Positions 12,383-20,305 of a stretch of DNA of 35,609 nucleotides are shown here, piece by piece (within the stretch, counting starts at the first letter, position 1; each line of letters starts with the position of its first letter). The notes under the pieces are model-generated. The model worked only from the letters and a program-made list of their open reading frames with translations, was not told where the DNA came from and ran no database searches. A program made the position numbers and the translations under genes. Source of the DNA: Candidatus Parcubacteria bacterium (GTDB taxonomy: Bacteria > Patescibacteriota > Patescibacteriia > UBA1558 > GWA2-36-10); assembly GCA_002869235.1 (NCBI GenBank), contig PKTI01000027.1, positions 1-35,609 on the forward strand, read 5' to 3'.

Positions 12383-13933
12383 ATGAAAAAGATTTTAGTA
12401 TTATCACTAGCTTTTTTTGCTTTATTCTTTTATGGGCACAAAGCTTTGGCTGTAGATGTAGAATACGACATCCAATTTGGCGATCCTCATATCAAAGAAC
12501 GCTATGCTGGCTCAATAGTAGTAGCCAACAATCCTTTTACTGATCAATATTGGTATGTAGAACCAGATAGCCAAGAAAGGCTGCTAATAAAAAATGGTGT
12601 GACTGTTTCCCGTCTCCTCAAAAATTTTGCCACAGAAATATCTACTGAAGAATTAAATAAGCTTCCTGAAAATTTAGAGTCACCCAATGTAGATTATAAT
12701 CTTGTTCATAAATTCAAAGGACAATTTTTGCAAAACAACGATGAATATTGGTACGTCAATACTCTAGACGGATATAGATACAAAATACAAAATGGCGAAG
12801 AGGGTTTTGATACACTCAAAGACCTAGCTTTGGATATTAGCGTAGATAGATTAAATGCTATAAAAAAATCTACTAATCCAAATTTTGCTAGTGAAGAAAG
12901 GGAAGTCAACTTTGCTATATACGAGTCCACTATGAGGATTCTAAAAAACAATTATTATAATAGCAACGACATTGATAATAAAGAAATGTTTTATGGTTCA
13001 TTGGAAGGACTAGTATCCTCACTAGATGATCCTTATACTCAATTTTTCAGCCCTAGAGACAAGGAAAACTTTGAAGAACAAATAGAAGGTGAGCTAGAAG
13101 GTATCGGCGCTATGGTAGAAACATCAAATGGAGTACTCACTGTCATCAGTCCACTAGATGATAGTCCTGCACAAAAAGCTGGTTTGTTGCCCCAAGACCA
13201 AATCTGGTATGTAGATAGTACTGACATCAGAGGCTTTACTGTAGAGGATGCTGTAGAGCTGATCAAAGGACCAAGTGGTACTACAGTTGTACTTGATATA
13301 TATAGACCAAGCACTGGCAAGTATTTCAAAATGACGATTACTAGAGCCAAGATAGAAACACCTTCTGTAACTGGCCAAATTTTGGATGACAACATAGTGT
13401 ATCTAGGATTACACATGTTTTCCAGCAGTGCACCAAAAGAATTGGAAGAAAAAATGGCTCAATTGATAGACCAAAATACCAAGGGTATTATATTGGATTT
13501 GAGAAACAATCCTGGTGGTTATACCAATTCAGCTTTCAGTATAGCTGATCATTGGCTAGATTCAGGAGACATTATTTTCCAAGAAAAATATCCCCACAAA
13601 ACTTTTGTCTTCAAAGACAAGCAAGACAGAGAAATTGACTTACCAACTGTCATACTAGTCAACAAAGGCACAGCTTCTGCCTCAGAGATACTGACTAGCG
13701 CCCTAAAAAATCATCAAGCTGCTATAGTAGTAGGGGACACTACTTTTGGTAAAGGCACTGGACAAACAGTGCAAACATTTGTAGATGGCTCAGCTATCAA
13801 GTATACTGTATTTGAGTGGCTAGATTCCAATGACAAAAATATAAATGGTTCTGGCATTGAACCTGACTACCCAATACAAAACACAGCTTCACAAGATGTG
13901 CAGCTACAAAAAGCTAAAACATTATTAAGATAA
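12383..13933 (+). CDS. C-terminal processing peptidase (S41) with N-terminal repeat domain
   Basis: A secreted serine protease with a signal peptide ending around residue 24 (KALA-VDV). Two repeats of about 55 aa follow (about 38-92 and 108-163), each with Y-W-Y-V, a basic residue, I-x-NG and IS-x-x-x-LN. Then comes the CTP core: helical YxxxF-type region with SSLDDPYTQFFSPRD (about 211-225), PDZ domain (about 235-320), and catalytic domain with DLRNNPGG (about 372-379), the serine in GTASASEI (about 431-438) and the lysine in TFGKGTGQ (about 456-463). It probably trims or degrades envelope proteins. The repeat domain is unusual for the family. Confidence 0.92.
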   Translation: MKKILVLSLAFFALFFYGHKALAVDVEYDIQFGDPHIKERYAGSIVVANNPFTDQYWYVEPDSQERLLIKNGVTVSRLLKNFATEISTEELNKLPENLESPNVDYNLVHKFKGQFLQNNDEYWYVNTLDGYRYKIQNGEEGFDTLKDLALDISVDRLNAIKKSTNPNFASEEREVNFAIYESTMRILKNNYYNSNDIDNKEMFYGSLEGLVSSLDDPYTQFFSPRDKENFEEQIEGELEGIGAMVETSNGVLTVISPLDDSPAQKAGLLPQDQIWYVDSTDIRGFTVEDAVELIKGPSGTTVVLDIYRPSTGKYFKMTITRAKIETPSVTGQILDDNIVYLGLHMFSSSAPKELEEKMAQLIDQNTKGIILDLRNNPGGYTNSAFSIADHWLDSGDIIFQEKYPHKTFVFKDKQDREIDLPTVILVNKGTASASEILTSALKNHQAAIVVGDTTFGKGTGQTVQTFVDGSAIKYTVFEWLDSNDKNINGSGIEPDYPIQNTASQDVQLQKAKTLLR

Positions 13934-13938
13934 AAAAT

Positions 13939-14268
13939 ATGAGTATTGAAAACCCATTTGAAAATCAAGGCCATGAAGATGGCGTAGAAAAAGAAATTTC
14001 TATAGAAAGCACAACTTCTTTTCAGGAGGCAATTGCCAATGGAAGCCTAGAACAAGCCGAAACTTGGCTTGAAGAAGCTAAAAACCTAGAACAATATGAT
14101 GATCGTTGGTTAGACCATAGAGAACGTGACCTTTTCAAAGCTTACTATCAAGCAGAAGATTGGATTGGGGCCAAGAGAATTGTTGAAAAAACAAAAAACC
14201 CCGACAGCCAAGCCGGGCGTAAAGCTAGATTGGAAGAATTGTCAGGAATGAAATACGAAGAAATATAA
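13939..14268 (+). CDS. Hypothetical acidic helical protein, 109 aa
   Basis: A soluble, strongly acidic, all-helical-looking protein. The segments SFQEAIANGSLEQAETWLEE and LFKAYYQAEDWIGAKRIVEK look like paired TPR-type or HEAT-like helices (small residue at the crossing, A-x-x-W). No family named. It follows the S41 protease by 5 nt with an AAAAAT start context, so it is probably co-transcribed. Its stop lies 1 nt from the stop of the convergent fmt gene. It may be an adaptor, but no evidence shows this. Confidence 0.7.
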   Translation: MSIENPFENQGHEDGVEKEISIESTTSFQEAIANGSLEQAETWLEEAKNLEQYDDRWLDHRERDLFKAYYQAEDWIGAKRIVEKTKNPDSQAGRKARLEELSGMKYEEI

Positions 14269-14269
14269 A

Positions 14270-15193
14270 CTACAAATATTTTTGATAGCCGCGGACAAAG
14301 TCTGCGGTTTTCATTTTGCCTTTTCCAGCTGGCTGTAGCTGCAAGATCTCTAGAGACTTGTCTCCAGTACCAATATACAAATTATTATTTTCTACCAAGG
14401 TCTGACCAGCTTCAATATCTTTGTCTACTACTTTGGCCTCAAAAAATTTGATATCTATATCTCCCAGCTTAGCATAGGCAGATGGCCAAGGATTGTAAGC
14501 TCTGATCATATTATTTATTTCTTGGGCTGGTTTTGACCAATCTATTTTTCCATCAGCTTTTGCTATCAACTTACAAAAAGTAGCCCTGTCATCATCTTGG
14601 GGTAGAGGATTTATTTTGCCACTTAGATAATCTTTTATTTTTTCTTGAAGTATTTGCGCACCCACCTCAGACAAGCGCTCAGACAGTTGTAAATAGTTTT
14701 CATCTGGCTCTATTTTAGCCTCAATTTGGCCCAAAATTGGCCCGTGGTCCATTTTTTTGTCCAATTGCATCAAAGATACCCCAGTAGTATCAAAACCTCT
14801 TAGAAGAGCTGTTTGAATAGGGGATGGTCCACGCAATTCTGGCAACATAGAGGGATGGATATTGATGGGAATCAGCTCAGACAAATCCAAAACTTCTTGA
14901 GCTATTATTTTGCCATAAGCTACCACTACATATGTGGCTGGCAAATATTTTTTCAAATCATCTATAAAAGCCTGATCCAATTGAACCGGCTCTAATATAT
15001 CAATATTATTTTCTAAACAAAAATTTTTAACTGGTGAAGATACCAATTTTTTGCCACGACCAGCTGGCTTGTCTGGCTGTGTTACTACAGCGACCAACAA
15101 ATCCATCTGATGCAAAACTTTCAAACTAGGCACAGCAAAATCTGGTGTACCCCAAAAAATTATTCTTTTACTGAGCTTGGCCGAAGTATTCAT
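14270..15193 (-). CDS. fmt: Methionyl-tRNA formyltransferase
   Basis: Transfers a formyl group from 10-formyl-THF to initiator Met-tRNA. Motifs: IIFWGTPDFAVPSL (about residues 11-24), TQPDKPAGRGKKL (about 38-50), the folate-binding/catalytic HPSMLPELRGPSPIQTAL (about 113-130, with the conserved Asn replaced in the surrounding INIHPS motif order intact), and the C-terminal OB-like domain from about 205. Length of 307 aa is typical. The start overlaps the stop of def by 4 nt (ATGA), the classical def-fmt coupling: def removes the formyl group that fmt adds. Confidence 0.95.
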   Translation of the reverse strand: MNTSAKLSKRIIFWGTPDFAVPSLKVLHQMDLLVAVVTQPDKPAGRGKKLVSSPVKNFCLENNIDILEPVQLDQAFIDDLKKYLPATYVVVAYGKIIAQEVLDLSELIPINIHPSMLPELRGPSPIQTALLRGFDTTGVSLMQLDKKMDHGPILGQIEAKIEPDENYLQLSERLSEVGAQILQEKIKDYLSGKINPLPQDDDRATFCKLIAKADGKIDWSKPAQEINNMIRAYNPWPSAYAKLGDIDIKFFEAKVVDKDIEAGQTLVENNNLYIGTGDKSLEILQLQPAGKGKMKTADFVRGYQKYL

Positions 15194-15672
15194 TTTTTCA
15201 AACTATCCAAAATATCTTGACCTTTGGTGATTTTTTCAGCTCTATCGGTAAAAAGTACTCCATCTAGATGATCTGTTTCATGCTGAATCACAATTGCCTT
15301 AAGACCTTTGACTTTTTCTTTGATCACATTACCGTCCAAGTCTTGATATTTGAGGTGTATTTTTTTGGAACGACTGACAATGCCAAAAATTCCTGGCAAA
15401 GACAAACAACCCTCTTCATTGCTATGCTTGTCCTTGGAAAAGAAGGTAATTTCTGGATTTATATATACATCATAGTGATCACCCTTGCCATCACCAACAA
15501 GTATAATTCTTTTGCTTTGTGATACTTGGGGACCAGCCAGGCCAATACCATCGTCTTCAAACATAGCTTTGGCCATTTCTTCAGACAATTTTTTCAATTC
15601 ATCATCAAAATCACTAATTTTATTAGCGGTTTTTCTTAATATTGGATCTGGGTATTTAGCTATTTTCAACAT
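15190..15672 (-). CDS. def: Peptide deformylase
   Basis: Removes the N-formyl group from nascent proteins. All three motifs are present: GIGLAGPQV (about residues 44-52), EGCLSLPG (about 90-97) and QHETDHLDG (about 134-142). The Cys of motif 2 and two His of motif 3 bind the metal. Length of 160 aa is normal. The ATG at 15672 is chosen over the TTG at 15729: the promoter TTGACA-17-TATAGT (15680-15708) lies only 7 nt before it, so a longer start would be upstream of transcription. The mRNA is therefore nearly leaderless. Divergent from the gene at 15749. Confidence 0.95.
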   Translation of the reverse strand: MLKIAKYPDPILRKTANKISDFDDELKKLSEEMAKAMFEDDGIGLAGPQVSQSKRIILVGDGKGDHYDVYINPEITFFSKDKHSNEEGCLSLPGIFGIVSRSKKIHLKYQDLDGNVIKEKVKGLKAIVIQHETDHLDGVLFTDRAEKITKGQDILDSLKK

Positions 15673-15679
15673 ATTCAAT

Positions 15680-15708
15680 ACTATAATATAAATTAAGCAT
15701 TTTGTCAA
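15680..15708 (-). promoter_or_regulatory. Promoter of def-fmt, leaderless geometry
   Basis: On the minus strand: TTGACA (15703-15708), 17-bp spacer, TATAGT (15680-15685), then 7 nt to the def ATG. Confidence 0.8.
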
Positions 15709-15713
15709 TGTTA

Positions 15714-15742
15714 TAGGACAAAAAGCCAATCTTTGCTATAAT
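15714..15742 (+). promoter_or_regulatory. Promoter of 15749 operon, leaderless geometry
   Basis: TATAAT (15737-15742) ends 6 nt before the ATG at 15749. The -35 is weak (AGGACA, 16-bp spacer). Divergent from the def promoter. Confidence 0.6.
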
Positions 15743-15748
15743 TTTGAT

Positions 15749-16003
15749 ATGCAACAAATAGGCGATATATTTCAAAACAAAGCTCCACAAAAAAAAGCAC
15801 CAGCCTATCAATGGCAGGATTTGGCTTTGCGTATTATAGAAGAATTACATATACCAAACTTCAAACGCAATTCAGTGTTTAAAGTCTGCAAAGATTATGA
15901 CAAAAATTTTGTAGAAAAATGCCTAGATGATACCAAGGAGCTAGCTGAAGGAAAGGATAAGTGGAAATATTTTTTCAAACTAGTAGCTGACAATAAAAAA
16001 TGA
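15749..16003 (+). CDS. Hypothetical small soluble protein, 84 aa
   Basis: A short Ala/Pro/Gln start is followed by a helical, basic domain: WQDLALRIIEELHIP, then FKVCKDYDKNFVEKCLDDTKELAEG and KWKYFFKLV. I recognise no named family. The size and the C-terminal W-K-Y-F-F-K-L resemble small uncharacterised helical proteins (perhaps nucleic-acid binding) found next to replication or envelope genes. That is weak inference. It starts 6 nt after a TATAAT box and has no SD. The stop overlaps the next gene's start (ATGA at 16000-16003), so the two are translationally coupled. Confidence 0.75.
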   Translation: MQQIGDIFQNKAPQKKAPAYQWQDLALRIIEELHIPNFKRNSVFKVCKDYDKNFVEKCLDDTKELAEGKDKWKYFFKLVADNKK

Positions 16004-16611
16004 AAATAACAAACAATTTTATGGGTACAGCAATTTGCCAATCATGTGGCATGCCTATGGTAAAAGACAACGACTTTGGCACAGACAAAGATGGTAATCG
16101 TCAAAATGAATTTTGTCATTATTGTTTTCAAGCTGGAGGATTTACCAATCCAAATTTGACTCTAGAAGAACAAATAAACAAGCAAGCTCATATGGCTATG
16201 AGCAGACAAGCAATTTCAGAAAAAGATGCCTATGCCCAAGCCAAAAAAGTTTTACCAAATTTGAGACGCTGGCAAACTGAAAAACAAGAGCCAAACCCAA
16301 AACAAAAAAAGTTTGTTGTAATAGCTCTTACTCTAGCTATAATATTTGGTGTAGCTGTAAGTATAATAAATAAAAAGACCAAGGGAGGAGGCAGCTCGGA
16401 TAGTTCTGATGAATGGGCAGCTTTTAGTATGATACCAATTTGGGTAGCTGTTTTTATCCCAGCTATATTAGCCAAAAATAAAAAAATAAAAAAAGAGGGA
16501 GAAGTAGCTGATGTCAAAAATACTCTAAAGAAAAAACACCTCTTGACTCTAGTCATAGCTCTACTAGTACTAATAATGGCTGTCTATGTATCAATTTATC
16601 TAGACAATTAA
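16000..16611 (+). CDS. Zinc-ribbon protein fused to membrane segments, 203 aa
   Basis: Residues about 10-50 are a putative zinc-ribbon domain: ICQSCGMPM, then FGTDKDG and EFCHYCFQAGGF, giving C-x-x-C pairs, followed by a helical segment (about 54-92) typical of this small-protein family. This is usually a stand-alone protein of about 80-100 aa. Here a C-terminal extension adds three hydrophobic segments (about 104-122, 138-156, 180-200), so the ribbon is tethered to the membrane. Function is unknown; regulatory or redox sensing is possible. Coupled to the 84-aa gene and ended by a bidirectional terminator. Confidence 0.8.
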   Translation: MKITNNFMGTAICQSCGMPMVKDNDFGTDKDGNRQNEFCHYCFQAGGFTNPNLTLEEQINKQAHMAMSRQAISEKDAYAQAKKVLPNLRRWQTEKQEPNPKQKKFVVIALTLAIIFGVAVSIINKKTKGGGSSDSSDEWAAFSMIPIWVAVFIPAILAKNKKIKKEGEVADVKNTLKKKHLLTLVIALLVLIMAVYVSIYLDN

Positions 16612-16640
16612 AAAAAACAGCCCTAAGGCTGTTTTTTATT
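16611..16640. terminator. Bidirectional terminator
   Basis: AACAGCC (16616-16622), loop CTAA, GGCTGTT (16627-16633), with A-run before and T-run after. It serves the + gene at 16000 and the minus gene at 16636. Confidence 0.85.
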
Positions 16641-17424
16641 TTATTTCAAAGTTTGTCACTAGATATCCTATACCAAAAGGGGATTGATAACTTAGTTGTC
16701 TATGCTCATAATTTAGCTCATCTATTACACCCAATAGTACCAAAAGGGCCCTATGACCACACTCACCAGCTTCTTTTACTAGTTCTGGATCCAGATGAAT
16801 CACATCATCTACTTTTTTTTCTGCCAAAGCTTTGATAATTTTTTGATCAAATTCTTGACCTCTAGCAGAATAACCAGCTGGAGAATCTTTGTGTAGTTTG
16901 TGTGACAAGTCTCCAGAGGCAATTACAGCCACTCTCTTGCCAGCCAAATTTATCTGTTTTCTGATTATCTGACCAAACTTGAAGTGATCTTCTGAAGAAA
17001 GATTGCTGTAAGCAATGCTAACAACTTTTATATTTGGCAAATGCTGTGTCAAATAGAATAAAGGTACACCACTACCATAATCTAGTTCCTCTTGAGCTGT
17101 CATCATGACTGGAAAATAATCCTCACACAATTCTTTTATCTGATAGCCAAAACCAATATCATTTTTAAATTGCAAATTTGTTACCAAATCGCCAAACTTT
17201 TTAAAATTAACCTTAAAGTCGGGTGCTTGATTGACAGCAAAGGCTTCTTCACGTTGTTCAGCGTGTGAGGAAATCAAAATAATAGTATCAGGCTTAGCTG
17301 AATATATTTCGTGCTCCAAGGTCTGATAGGCTTTTATGGTATCTGACAACTTGTCCAAATTTTCTTTGCCCACTTCGGGAATAGCTATAGGTGGGTGGGG
17401 GACAAAGGCTGAAAAAACAATCAT
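16636..17424 (-). CDS. LigB/Memo-like class III extradiol dioxygenase family protein
   Basis: Family hallmarks: N-terminal FVPHPPIAIPEVGKE (about residues 7-21), ILISSHAE (about 49-56), DYGSGVPLFYL (about 116-126), SGDLSHKLHKDSPAGY (about 173-188) and EAGECGHRALLVLLG (about 220-234). Together these place the His/Glu/Asp residues as in LigB dioxygenases and AmmeMemoRadiSam protein B. Length of 262 aa fits a stand-alone B subunit. The partners AMMECR1 and the radical SAM protein are not in the window. It is likely a metal-dependent enzyme of unknown substrate, since aromatic degradation makes little sense in so reduced a genome. It is directly downstream (1-nt gap) of a secreted lysozyme-like protein. 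Confidence 0.85.
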   Translation of the reverse strand: MIVFSAFVPHPPIAIPEVGKENLDKLSDTIKAYQTLEHEIYSAKPDTIILISSHAEQREEAFAVNQAPDFKVNFKKFGDLVTNLQFKNDIGFGYQIKELCEDYFPVMMTAQEELDYGSGVPLFYLTQHLPNIKVVSIAYSNLSSEDHFKFGQIIRKQINLAGKRVAVIASGDLSHKLHKDSPAGYSARGQEFDQKIIKALAEKKVDDVIHLDPELVKEAGECGHRALLVLLGVIDELNYEHRQLSYQSPFGIGYLVTNFEIK

Positions 17425-17425
17425 T

Positions 17426-18886
17426 TTATTCTATTACTAATAATGGACGACCGACTTCATGTAAACGCAAAACTCTTTCACTAACTGTCATGATATCTGC
17501 CCAAGAATAACCCAATGTTAGGAAGGTATGTTCATCTTCTATTAGACGACGTTTTTGATCAGATATGACATATACCCTAGGATCATCTTCCATTTTGATC
17601 AAAGTGCCATCTTTGAGTTTGGCAGCTGATATTTTTCTATACTTTTCTAATTGAGCTGGAGTAGCCTCTACTATCGTCAGATCAGAGTATGATTTCAAAA
17701 TGTCAGGATCAACAATTGGAGCCTTGGTGTCATCCTTTATAAAATAAACACCGTTGGTAGAAGTGTCACGCATCAATTGTTCAAATGGACTTGGGTTGTT
17801 TTCATCCAAAACTTCACCATCTACATAAGAATCTAGCTCCCTATCACTTACTTCTATGATCTCAGCTGGATTGTAGCCTAGTTGACGAAAAGCTTCGTCT
17901 GAAATAATAAATCTTTTTTGCAAACCATCTATCAAATACCTATCACCATCTGGACTCTCCAAAACAGAATAATTGGCGTGGTCTATTGATTCACCGTCTT
18001 CATATTTTAACAATTCTTCTGGATTTATCTTCAAAACCTTATTTGGATCATAACGAGAGACTAAGGCTGTAGTAGAACCAAATGGTCTTTTTTCTTGTCC
18101 TAGGATAATGTAGACTGAGTCATCTTCACCTTCAATGGCCTGGACCAAAGCGCCATCAGGAAATATACCACCAAAATAATTTGAATCTCCCACAGTAGCT
18201 TCGTCAAAACCATAACGCTCCCAAATAGTAAAAAAAAGTTTATTACCATGAATATGAGGAGTGTAGACATACATGGCAGCTGTAATAGTGTTTTCTGGCT
18301 TTATCTCAGTACCAGCTGAAGTACAAGGTACATCTGGAGTTGGGTCATCAATACAAGAACGTTTTCCAGGTTGATAAGTGTACTCATGTATATTGTCTAA
18401 ATACCACCTAAATTGCAAAGCTGTAGAACGAACTTGCTTGCCAAATCCTTTGAAACGAGGATTGCAGGGTTGTCCGTCAAAACAATAATAGCCCATAGCA
18501 TAATTGAGTTGCCGTTCGCTAGGAGAATCATCTTCTACCAAACTTTGTTCCTTTTGCAGCATGGTCAACAAAAACCTAGGATTTATCTGTGCTTCGTAAG
18601 CTGCATTATATATTATCTCACTAGCACTTCTGCTTTTGATATATTCTTCATCTGGATCAATAGCTAGTTCGGTTGGACCTGGATTGTCGCCAGTATAAAA
18701 AAGCCTACCCAGGTAACTATCTTTCTCTCTGAGAAAATCCCTAATTTCTATTTGAGACATTGATTTATAATCTTGAGCAGCCTCATCAGATATTATATTA
18801 CTAGGATTAAACTCGGCAGCTTGAACAAATATAGGAAATATTAGAGCAAATAAACTAAAAATACTAATTGATTTTTTAGACAGCAT
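17426..18886 (-). CDS. Secreted lysozyme-like protein with C-terminal repeats, 486 aa
   Basis: Signal peptide (about residues 1-23, ending VQAA). Residues about 40-230 look like a lysozyme/transglycosylase-type catalytic module: FLREKDSYLGRLFYTG, an E-rich helix, INPRFLLTMLQKEQSLVE (about 116-133, where the Glu of KEQS is the likely catalytic acid), MGYYCFD, and YTPHIHGNKLFFTIWERYGF. Three or four repeats follow (about 255-480), each V/Y-x-I-x-x-x-x-K-R-x-x followed by F-x-x-L-G-Y/x and V-x-x-x-x-L-x-x-Y/H-x-x-G, which may form a cell-wall binding array. It probably remodels peptidoglycan. Transcribed with the LigB/Memo-like gene. Upstream sequence is very AT-rich. Confidence 0.8.
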   Translation of the reverse strand: MLSKKSISIFSLFALIFPIFVQAAEFNPSNIISDEAAQDYKSMSQIEIRDFLREKDSYLGRLFYTGDNPGPTELAIDPDEEYIKSRSASEIIYNAAYEAQINPRFLLTMLQKEQSLVEDDSPSERQLNYAMGYYCFDGQPCNPRFKGFGKQVRSTALQFRWYLDNIHEYTYQPGKRSCIDDPTPDVPCTSAGTEIKPENTITAAMYVYTPHIHGNKLFFTIWERYGFDEATVGDSNYFGGIFPDGALVQAIEGEDDSVYIILGQEKRPFGSTTALVSRYDPNKVLKINPEELLKYEDGESIDHANYSVLESPDGDRYLIDGLQKRFIISDEAFRQLGYNPAEIIEVSDRELDSYVDGEVLDENNPSPFEQLMRDTSTNGVYFIKDDTKAPIVDPDILKSYSDLTIVEATPAQLEKYRKISAAKLKDGTLIKMEDDPRVYVISDQKRRLIEDEHTFLTLGYSWADIMTVSERVLRLHEVGRPLLVIE

Positions 18887-18981
18887 ATTTATCTTTTATT
18901 TTATAATTTAAAATTTTTTAGTTACTATATTATAGCAAAAAATCACAGAAAAATCCAAACTTTTTTAAAAGTAGTTTTAGA

Positions 18982-19010
18982 TTGATTTTTACTACTATAT
19001 ACGATAAAAT
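18982..19010 (+). promoter_or_regulatory. Promoter of thpR operon, leaderless geometry
   Basis: TTGATT (18982-18987), 17-bp spacer, TAAAAT (19005-19010), then 6 nt to the ATG at 19017. Confidence 0.75.
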
Positions 19011-19016
19011 TAGCCT

Positions 19017-19568
19017 ATGGAAAACTTAAGATTATTCATATCTTTACCAGTCGATCCCAGCCTGACAAAGAGTATATTCAAGCAATTTGAGGGCCTAGAT
19101 CTACCCTGGGAAAAGCTAAAAGCCACAAAATTTGAACAACTGCACTTAACTATAAAATTTTTGGGAGAAACTCCAATAGAAAAACTCCCAGTTTTTATAG
19201 ATGCCCTACAAAATATTGATACGCAAGTAGGGGATATAGAATTGCACATAGAAGGACCGCAAATATTCAACAACAAAAAGCCTCAAGTTTTAACGCTCAA
19301 AATAGCTGAAAACGAAAAATTAAAAAAACTATACGATCGAATAGACAAGGGTCTATATGAAGCTGGTCTAGCTCATATGGAAAAAAGAAAGTTTTCTGCT
19401 CACCTGACTTTGGCTAGAGTCAAAAAATCAGCTGACTTTGAAGAATTTAAAGATTTTAAAAATTGGAATTTTAAAGCTAGTTTTATAACATCACATTTTG
19501 AATTGCAGCAAAGTGAATTGGATAAAAATGGTCCTGTATATACTGCGCTACAAACTTTTGATTTATGA
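19017..19568 (+). CDS. thpR: RNA 2',3'-cyclic phosphodiesterase (ThpR/LigT)
   Basis: A 2H-phosphoesterase: two H-x-T-x motifs, HLTI (about residues 43-46) and HLTL (about 129-132), in the expected spacing within a 183-aa protein. N-terminal RLFISLPVD is typical of the LigT family. It opens 2',3'-cyclic phosphates or seals tRNA halves in vitro. It starts 6 nt after its -10 box. Its stop overlaps the next start (ATGA 19565-19568), opening a three-gene coupled set with a WecG/TagA-type transferase and gltX, an unusual but compact arrangement. Confidence 0.92.
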   Translation: MENLRLFISLPVDPSLTKSIFKQFEGLDLPWEKLKATKFEQLHLTIKFLGETPIEKLPVFIDALQNIDTQVGDIELHIEGPQIFNNKKPQVLTLKIAENEKLKKLYDRIDKGLYEAGLAHMEKRKFSAHLTLARVKKSADFEEFKDFKNWNFKASFITSHFELQQSELDKNGPVYTALQTFDL

Positions 19569-20305
19569 TAAAGGAATACAAAATTTTAGGAGTAAAGGTT
19601 CAAGTGATAGCCAAACACATTCTCAGAGAATACCTGAAGAATTTCTTGGATTCTGACACTCAACACCAAGTCACAACCGTAAATCCTGAATTTATTGTTA
19701 CTGCCCAAAAAAACAAAAAATTCAAAGATGCTATCAATAATTCCAGCTTGGCAACTATAGATGGAACAGGTATAATTCAGGCTCTACAATTTGCTGGGCA
19801 AAAAATAGGCCTTGATCAAAGATTGACTGGAGTAGAGCTAACAGAAATAATTTTGGATATTGCTGTACAAAATAATCACAAAGTCATGTTTTGCCTCAGA
19901 AGTACTGGATTGACTTCACCGGATGTATTTTTTATGCACATAAAAGAAAAATACCCCGAACTTGATTTTCAAGTTTCCGACGAAAATGACGTTTTATACA
20001 AGACACAAGGATTTTTGCCAGAAATACTACTTGTAGGATTTGGTGCCCCAGATCAAGATCTATGGATAGCTGAAAATATAGATAAAATAAGTTCTGTCAG
20101 AATTGCAGCCGGTGTAGGAGGAACATTTGATTTTATGACCGGCAAACAAAAACGTGCTCCCAAAACTTTTCGTAGTTTTGGCTTAGAATGGCTCTGGCGA
20201 TTTTTCAAACAGCCATGGAGAATTGCTAGAATAAATCGTGCGATTTTTGTTTTTTACTACTTACTTATAAAAGAAAGATTAAAAAATAAGGAATATGAAG
20301 GTTAA
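19565..20305 (+). CDS. WecG/TagA/CpsF family glycosyltransferase (GT26)
   Basis: These enzymes add ManNAc, ManNAcA or similar sugars to an undecaprenyl-linked acceptor in wall or capsule polymer synthesis. Signature features: TVNPEFIVTAQKNKKF (about residues 38-53), IDGTGIIQAL (about 66-75), LTGVEL (about 87-92), VGFGAPDQDLWI (about 157-168) and AGVGGTFDFMTGKQKRAP (about 178-195). The basic, aromatic C-terminus (EWLWRFFKQPWRI) attaches to the membrane. Full length at 246 aa. It overlaps thpR by 4 nt and gltX by 11 nt. Confidence 0.93.
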   Translation: MIKEYKILGVKVQVIAKHILREYLKNFLDSDTQHQVTTVNPEFIVTAQKNKKFKDAINNSSLATIDGTGIIQALQFAGQKIGLDQRLTGVELTEIILDIAVQNNHKVMFCLRSTGLTSPDVFFMHIKEKYPELDFQVSDENDVLYKTQGFLPEILLVGFGAPDQDLWIAENIDKISSVRIAAGVGGTFDFMTGKQKRAPKTFRSFGLEWLWRFFKQPWRIARINRAIFVFYYLLIKERLKNKEYEG

